Assembly: GCA_008828725.1 (NCBI GenBank)
Contig: MEHQ01001058.1
Span: 792,911 to 856,910, forward strand
Direction: 5' to 3'
DNA: 64,000 nucleotides
Origin: Saccharina japonica
Lineage: Eukaryota; Sar; Phaeophyceae; Laminariales; Laminariaceae
Made by a program: the position numbers and the translations under genes. The first letter of the stretch is position 1. Every line of letters starts with the position of its first letter. Below, one piece after another: positions 44,501-53,500 of this stretch. A model generated the notes under the pieces. It saw nothing but the letters and a program-made list of their open reading frames with translations, searched no databases and had not been told where the DNA came from.

Positions 44501-47500
44501 GTTGCACCCCGAAGGCGTAGACGCAGTTCTTGAGGGGGGTGAGAAAGTCTTCATAGAACTCGCGAATACGTACGTATGAAAAGGGCCACATGATCCTTCA
44601 GAATACCGAGCCATACCCTCTGAACATGGAAATATCTACGTGGCAAAAAGGTTCAGGGTTTCATGGGTGGTTTTTTGTGAGGCGTTATGTTTGGCACTAT
44701 ATGCGAGGCAGGGGATCGGGTGTCCTACACTAAACGGCGTTTTTTTTTTTGTAACCGTGCCGACCATTCCAACCGCACCCAAAAAAACACAACCCCAACA
44801 CTAATACAACACACACCCTCTTCCCCGACCCGACCCGACCCGACCCGACCCTGGCCCGACCCTTCCCTCGGGCGTGTGTCGCGACCATGTCGATCAACGA
44901 TACAGGTTCGACACCTTGGGCTGGCGTTGCCCGGACAGGGGGGCGTGGCCGCGTTCATCAACAAGGCGCTCACTCGCCCGGGCGAGGCGGCACTAGAGAA
45001 CGCGTTAACGCTGCTCACCCGCATCGGCGCCTTCCGCTCGAATGAGAGTCTCACGCCGCTCGTGAGTGCTTCTGTATGGGAGTGGTGTGGGAAGGGGGAA
45101 AGGGGGGGGTGGTGTGCTCATGGCATGCATGGCCGTAGTCGTATGTAGGGCGATAGGGGGGAAGGGGGGGGGGGGATACTCATTTTACATGCATGGCCGT
45201 AGTCGCTATGGCCCGGGAGGGGTGCTTACTTAGTTTGCTTGCCTTAGTCGCTTTGACCAGTTGACAGCATCCCTTTCGAGGCGGAAGGGGCGGGTGGGGG
45301 GGTCTGTTACTCATGTCCGTTGCATCGGTTCTGTAGTCGTATGACCACGTGGACCCCCTACGCAATCCCTACAAATGCCGGAGAGGAGCTCTATTGGGTT
45401 TCACAACCAGGGCAGGATTGATATGGGAGGGCGGGGTGGGGGGGTGTTATTTTCAATCCAATGTTGTGTTCGCGGGTTTCGTGAGGGTTTTGATATGTTG
45501 CCTATCGGAAAGGGGAAAAGGGGTGAGGAAGGAGCTGATGTTTTTTTTCAATCGTGTGTGCGGTTTGATTTGTCTTTTTTCTCAGCCTATGTTTGTACCA
45601 AAATTGTATTTACTGTTTCCCCCCCCCCCCGTTGTCCTCGGCGAAACAGGAAGGGGATAAGATTAGCAAAAAGTTTCTTTGTAATATATGGAAACAACGT
45701 AATGAGCGCCCAAGTGTTGGAGGTGTCTCTATTAGGAGTAGGGACGGTGCTCCGTCTCGAAAGGGATGCGTGGTCAATGGTCAAATGACTAAGGCAAGCA
45801 ATACATGAGTACGCCCCCCCCCCCCCCCCCCCGTTGTCCTCTCTATATGGAGGGAGAGGTAGAAACAATTGTTTAGTAGCATGCAAAAAATTGTGCCAGA
45901 TTCTTGTTTTTTTTTTTTTCTCCCCGTCAATGAGAAGAAACGTAAACATTTTTTTTTAGGTAGGTTTGTCTTACTACGCCCTACTCGCCACAACTCAAGA
46001 ACGGAAAACATGCTACAAATGTAGATTGTGGATTTGATTTTTGAGCTTTTTGTTAACAGTCTCGCCATACCGATGGCGATCCAAAGTCTGGAACCTCACT
46101 CCCCCCCCCCCCACACACGCACACACACACACTTCTCCTCTGCGACAGGGCAAGCATTTGGCGCTGTTGCCCGTCGAGCCCCAGATCGGGAAGGCGCTCG
46201 TGTTGGGGTGCATGCTGGGCTGTCTCGACCCCGTGCTGACCATCGCGGCTCTGCTGAGCCAGCGGAACCCGTTCGTCATGCCCATGAGCAAGAAGGAGCA
46301 GGCGGACCAAGCGAAGAGGCGGTTTGCTCAGGTGGGGATCGGGGTAGTTTCCCCCCCCCCCCTCCCCCTTACTGTAATTCTGCAATAACAGCCTCAATTC
46401 TATTTTTTAAATAGTTTGTCCCAGTATCGTGGGTGCTGTGGTAAATTTCCGCCGGAATATTCCAATCGGGCAAAAGGCAGGCCTGTATATGTGCGTCCAC
46501 ATCAGTGCACACGGCTGCTCTCACCCAGTGAGCCGAAGGAGGTTTCCAACATCTGCATGTTTCGGTGGGGGGGGGGGTGTGGACAGGAAAATACTTATAT
46601 TTCGGGGGACTATAGTAAATAGGGCCAAATAATGTTACTAAAAATAGGTAAATGTATAGGGTTTTGTGTTGCTTTATTTTATTTTATTTTTTTTGTCCAT
46701 CCCATTTATTATCTTCGCCCTCCTTTCTCTCTCCTCCCTAGTCGTAACTCAGATCCGGGGTCACAAAGTAGGCTCCTCGCCCTCCTCCCCCACTACGGTT
46801 CTTGCCTTGCATTTTTATCGCGAGAAGACTTCAGTCTTTCCTTCCCTCGTCGACTCGCATCGAATTGTGCCTACCCACGCTACTATTAATTGGCGCTCTC
46901 AGCAGTTGATTCCGTTTTTTATTTATTTTTGCAAATAAACTCAAAAGTCCGACCCACGTGAGATTCGAACTCCAGACATCAACGTTCAGAAGCGTTCGAG
47001 GTTACCTCTAGACCATCGGGGCGGGATTCGTAGGTACTAGTTACTATGGTCTCCCCTAATACTTGAAGTGGGGGGGGGGGCAGAGCTTGCGTGGTTTTAC
47101 AGAGCTTGGGCGAGAGACAGCACTTTTTTTTTTGTCGACCTTTGGTGACGCCGTGGTGTTTAGTTTAGTCTAGTCTTCCCCACACACGCTCGGCTTTGGT
47201 GCAGGTGTAGCTCAGCTATCGGAATTGATCAAGACGCCCTGGTCGTAAATATTTTGCGACCAGGCAGGGACGTGCATGCTTTGCGCGGGTGGTGTTGACT
47301 CGTACGGCGTGAAGCAAGAGTGTTGTGTATACCAGGTACTCGTAGGTATATAGTGTATGGATCCGACGTTAGCTTGATGATTATTTACCGCCACACCCCG
47401 CCCTCTGTCTGTCTGTCTGTCTGTCTTGTCTGCCTGTCTGGTCTGGTGTTTCAGGGAGAGCCTAGCGACCACCTGTGCCTGTACAACGCGTACGAGGCGT

Positions 47501-50500
47501 GGCGACTATGCCCCCGAAGGGACCAGCAGGACTTCTGCCACACCAACTTTTTGTCTCCGTCAGCCCTCAGGTACGAATGAATGTAGTTCCACAAAATTTT
47601 CGTACACCAGGCACATATCATACACCATCCTTTGCTTGCGCTCTCGCAGAGGCGTCGCTGCTTGCCACTGCTTTTTTTTTTTTTAATGTTCAATGGATTT
47701 TACTGAAACGGCTACTTAAATTTCCCGTTAGATGGAAATATTCACGGAAACGGTTACGTAACTGGAAGCGTGTTTTTTGTAGACCGTTCACGTCGACGGT
47801 TTCACGGGATCGATTGGCGGAAATGGTTTACGAAAAAGCGGTTTCACGGAAGCGGTTGGTCTGGCGTCGTGCGAGGTAGACGGTTTTTCGTAAGTGGAAG
47901 TGTGGTGACCTTAAGCCCTGTTTTTGGAGACATAGTACTTGGAATTAGTGTGGGATTAAGTTTTGCAGTTCTGAACGGCTTAACCCATTCAAAACTGAAA
48001 AAAACACCCCACACTAATTCCAAGTAGTTTTTACCCAAATTCGTGGGACCAGTTCTTAAGGGGTTAACCATTAAGGTGGGACTGCACTTGTGGAATTACA
48101 GTCAGATTTAGTTTTACGAAAATGGCTCGTATTTCATGAGCTAGATAGATCAGACAGATCATAAATATCAGGGACATATCTGCCCTCAAACATCTAGATG
48201 AAGTAGGAATGATCTATATGATCTATATATGATCTATATATGACCTATATGATCTATATGACCTATATGATCTATATGATCTATATGATCTATATGATCT
48301 ATATGATCTGTTTAAGGTGTGGATCGTTTGGAATATTATTTTGTTTTGTTTCGTTTCATTTCATTTTTTTTTAAATGTTTGCTCCGTTTCATTTCGTTTC
48401 GCTTTCTTTTTTCGTTTGTTTTGTTTGGTTTTGTTTTGACTTTTGCCTTGGCAGGACCGCGTCCGATGTGAGGGGGCAGTTCCAGACGCTGCTGAGGGAT
48501 GCGGGACTCATTCCGCGGGACAGGGAACAGCTGGCTGACCTCAACCGACACTCGGAGTGAGTACCAGTACGCATGAATGCAACACACCACTTTTGGTGAA
48601 CTGTCGTTGTTGTTGTCGATGGTGGTGTTGTTGGTGTTGTTGGTTGCTGTTCTTGCTGTTGCTCTTGTTTTTGTTTAATATCGTCTTCACATCATACCGT
48701 CCCTTCCCCTTCCCTTTTCTCCTCCCCCGCCCTCCCGCATCCCGAAATATGTTGCGCTTCCATGATTCTAATATGATATTGTTATGCATGCGTTTTATAA
48801 TTTCAGAATGCCCAAGTACTGGCCAGTGGTGCGAGCAGCGATGTGCTCCGGGCTGTACCCGAACTTGGTGCGGGTGGACTACGGCAAGAAAAAGTTCAAG
48901 GTGCGTTTCAACAGCGCTCAACTTCAGCTTCAACTTCAAGTTGGTGTGATAGTCCTACCCCCACCTCGTGCTCTCCCGACCCACGCACGCCTCCCCCTGG
49001 CAAAGTTGGTGGTGGTAGCAGAGTGGCTCCTTCTGACGCAGGTGGCAAATGAGGGTTGGGTTGGGTTGGGTTGGGTTGGGTTGGGCTGGGCTGGGGGTGG
49101 AGTAAGGTGGCTTCCCGTATTCATCACTGGGTTCGGTTCAGCGTGCCCCGACTTGGCTCGACTATCTATCTAGGCGTCGTTTATTCTCTGGTTTCTTTTT
49201 CGTTATATGTATCGCAAGGGGACGGGGGACAGCCGATGCAGGTGGCAACCTCACGCTCAAGGGATTGAGAGCCTTGCTGAATGACCCTGTGTGTTTGTGT
49301 CGCCCTTAGGGCCCAGTGTGTTTGTGTCGCCCTTAGGGCCCAGTGTGTTTGTGTCACCCTCTTGCCGAAATCCAGGGTTTCCATCGAACTACCACAGCAC
49401 AATAAAGGAAAACACTACCGTGCGTATAATTAGTGTATATATAGTGTCTGACCTATGTTTTTTTATGCCTTAGGCCCGTGCCTACAGCTTGGTTGCGCCC
49501 GAATATATGATGAAAAAAAAGTGGGTGCCTTTTTGCGTCGATTGCGTTCAAATGGTGCTGCTGCCGTTCTGGTCGATGTCAGTTCAAGCTTGTAATTTGT
49601 TTTGGTTGCTACTTACTGGTGCTGTTGTTGTTTTATGTCGCTTGTTGCGCTCTTTCCTGCTATACCCCGAACGGAACCTCCCTCTTTCCGGCCCTTGCTC
49701 AACAACGCCTCCATTTTTCTCCAAACCCGCGCTTACCAGCGTGTGGCAAACCTCTGGCCAACGCGTCCCACCTTCCCTCCTGCCTCCTCCTCCTACCCCC
49801 CCCCCCTTCCTCCCGTGCACGACATGAGTACCCCCCCCCCTCCTACCCTAAACACATACTTCGGACGAGGTATATATCACATATACTATATATACTCGTA
49901 TATGTAATTTATTCCAAAGTACATACTTCGCACATGCACATATATTTTTAGAAACACAAATGTACTTATTTATTTATGTATATACGATATTTGTTTTCCG
50001 TTTTTTTTTCTTCTTTTTTCCAGCTGCTGTCTTCGGACCACAGCACCTTGAACCCTCACCCAAGCAGCGTGACGGCGGAGGGTAACCTCTTCAACAGGCG
50101 GTGGGCGTACTACCACGAGATGTGCCGCACCCCCGGAGGGCTGTTCATCTACGACCTCACCGAGGCGGCGCCGCTGCCGCTGCTGCTCTTCGGCGCGGGA
50201 GACCCCAACCCTAGAGGTGAGGGGGGGGGGGGGGGGGGGGGCTCCCAAACCCCGACGCGCGGTACACTTAACAACAAGGGGGGGGGGGGTGGGGGGGGGG
50301 GGNNNGGGGGGGGGTACTCATGTCATTCATGGCCGTAGTCGTATGATCATAGACCCTCGCATCCCTACAATGCTGACGGAGCTTGTCGGGTTTTCACTGA
50401 CCAGGCAGACATTGCATCGCACCAAGCGCGAAGCGCCGTTAAGTGTTGGGCGAGAGTCGCATGAAGGGTGAGCTGCGTCCCACTAAGAACTGCTTGTGAA

Positions 50501-53500
50501 GCGGACTTGCATCTGGATGACCGCTTCAATGAGTGTGTATGGGGGGTAATAGCTGGCGCTTTGACCGTTTAAGTTATACAGATAGTGTCCAACTACTTTG
50601 TTCTCGATATCATACAGTACGTAGGCCTTGAGAAGGAACAGTAAAACGTTCACGTCCGGCTTTCTCTTTTGTGCGGTTTTCAACGACGGGAGGCGTTCTG
50701 TCTTGTGTATGCAGGCCACGCTGCAGTAGGATATCACCACGATTTACTGACGTGTGTGCGCCCCCGTCCCCCTTCCCTCCCCCCTCCCCCTCCCGTCTTT
50801 GCTCTTTTTGCGTTTGCGTTTGTTGACTGTCCTCTCGCAACGGCAACACTCCTGCATCATCTTCAACAACACGCTATGTGATAACCGTGGTTGAATCCTC
50901 CGATAGCGCGACGGGGAGGTTTGATTAACAAATTCGTCACTGGGCCGCACATCCAGGGCGGCGGTGGGGGGGGCAAGAAGAAGAAGGTGCGAAAATCCGT
51001 TATTCTTGTACAAAGTACGAATATTAAGGGTATACGTTAAGCTAGGTTAAGTACAGGAAGATGAAGATTTGTTTTATTGTGCCACTTTGGTGAAAACCCA
51101 ACGTGCTCCGTCCCGGCATTGTAGGGATGTGAGGAGGGTCTATGGTCATACGACTACGGCCATGCATGAATATGAAGTACCCCCTCATAATTAAATATTG
51201 ATCGACTACCCCCAAGCGTTAACGCTGATTCGATCTTGTTTTATCAAGCTCAATTTTGTCCCATGCTACATACTTCAAGTATTATATATATATGCTTCGA
51301 TTTTGATTTTTGTTGGTTTTGTTTGATTTTCGTTGAATCTTAGTCCCATGGTTTATTTTCTGGTGCTGTCCAGGGCAATCAAGAGGAAGAGCTACGTATA
51401 CAGCGAGCAGACCGGGCTTCATTTCGAGTCGTGGTCTGTTTTTCTTAAATCTGTACGAAGTTTTATTGATTTTTATTGATTTTTTTTTTTTTTTTCCGTC
51501 CAGGGTAAGAAGAAGGGTTTCAGCGGGCAGCCCAGCGTGGGGCCCTTCGCCGGGGTGGAACCGTGGGTGTACTTCAACGTGGGCAGCGATCAGGTCAAGA
51601 GGATGCTGGAAGAGGTGCGTACATAAGAACGGCGCGTTTTCTTATTTCTTACCCAGTACAGTATATAGCAGTATAGGCCTTGTTTCTTACCACCAGTACA
51701 GTAGAACAGGCCTTGTTTATCGCCAGTGCAGTACCAGGTATATGGCAGGCCTTATTTATTACCAGTACAGCATTAGGCGCACGAACAAGAAATATAATTC
51801 AAATAAGAACGTAACGCTCACTTTTGGTGGTAACGCTAAGACATTCGGATTACGGCCCACAAATATGAAAACGGTCAAATAAGAACTTAACGCTCACTTT
51901 TTTGAGGGAGCGGTAAGAAATTCGGATTACGGCGCACAAACAAGAAAATGGTTAAATAGGAACTTAAGGCTCACTTTTTGAGGGAGCGCTAAGAAATTCG
52001 GATTACGTCCCACAAATAAGAAAAATGCCAAACAAGAACTTGAGGCTCACTTTTTGAGGGAGCGCTAAGAAATTCGGATTAATGAATCGGGCTCAGTTGA
52101 CGAGCGCTTCGCACACTACATCCTACAGAAATTCGGATTACCTGGTACGCCCCACAAATAAGAAAATGGTCGAATAAAAACGAGAGGATCACTATTGGGG
52201 GAACGCTTAAGAAATCCGGATTAATGAATTGGGCTCAGTTGGCGAGCGCTTCGTACACTAAGCCTACCAGGTACCTGGTATGTATTACGGAGGAGCATAG
52301 TAAATAAGACTTACGGTACACACAAAAACCTATATATTTACCTCTTTTTGCTATCAATATTCGGTCCTATTTACTAGCGTTTACTATGGTCCCATGTAAA
52401 TAGTACAGTAGGAAAAGTATCCTCAAGGATGGGGGGTCACAATATGGCTTCGACAAGGCTCGCTCAAATTACTTAAAGAGCTGGGCGGTATTTCTTGCCC
52501 GGTTACTTTTTTTTTTTTCAGGTTAGCTCTCAAGATCATTTTTTTTTTTTTAAATGTTACTTCGTTCTCGCTCGGTGGCTATCATACGTATATACGGGTA
52601 GCTGGTACGAGGCATAACACAGGTCTGGTGTGTTCTCCCTTCTTTTCAGCTTGCAACACCCCCCGAGATTTCCAAGTCAACCACAATCCCGAAGGGGAAC
52701 CTTGGCATACCGGTATATGATACTTGATGTATAATACGTGGGCGTTTATTGTTGGGGGGGCCGTGGTTGACATCACACGGTATACCGTATACTTGTGTAA
52801 TGCAGGATGACACCACACCCATTAGGCTAATTCTTATGCAGTCGGATACTTGGATTGAAAAAAACGGTTTCCGAATGGAGACGCAATCGGGCTTTCTTAT
52901 ACAGTTGAAAAAGAGCTTTTTCGATCCCAACTTTTTCGATTGAGAAATCCAATCCGCGAATCCCGTCAAAAAACGATTGCGAGTTTTTCGACGGGATTCG
53001 TGGATTGGATTTCTCAATCGAAAAAGTTTTTGAAGCTCACCGCATCTCTCTCCACCCCTCCAAACACACGGTCACACCACCCAGCGGCAGCCTAAACACC
53101 TCTCCGATGCTGGGTTGACTGCTCTGCTGATGTTGTTGCTCTCTACTCCTGCCGCTGCTGCTGCTGCTCGCGGCCCAGCACCTCCTAGAACCCGCGAGCA
53201 GGACACGAAGCAGTTTTCAACTCTCGTATCAACGCCCCCAGGAAGAGCACAAAAAACTGCAAAATCGATCCGATTGACGATGGGGAAGGCATCCAGACAC
53301 ACCCCGTCGAATTTATGGTGGATCGGAAACCGAGTTTTTCGATCCTCTCAATCCGACGGCATAATAATTAGCCTTAGAATTGAAATTTGCATTTTCCGAG
53401 TCGATTTTCTTCGAAACAAACTACTTATAATAGCGTATACTGTAATTTTTAAGACAACACTCCATGAGACATTTTTCAGCCCCGATTTTTTCCGAAGCAC

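Noticed and set aside
46950-47027. A second tRNA gene on the minus strand
   Set aside because: Same reason as above: a poor acceptor stem and the F repeat body beside it.
50957-50986. Shorter exon 16 starting at the CATCCAG acceptor
   Set aside because: It would be 30 bases, leaving exon 17 out of phase with an immediate stop; the 80-base version from 50907 restores the frame.
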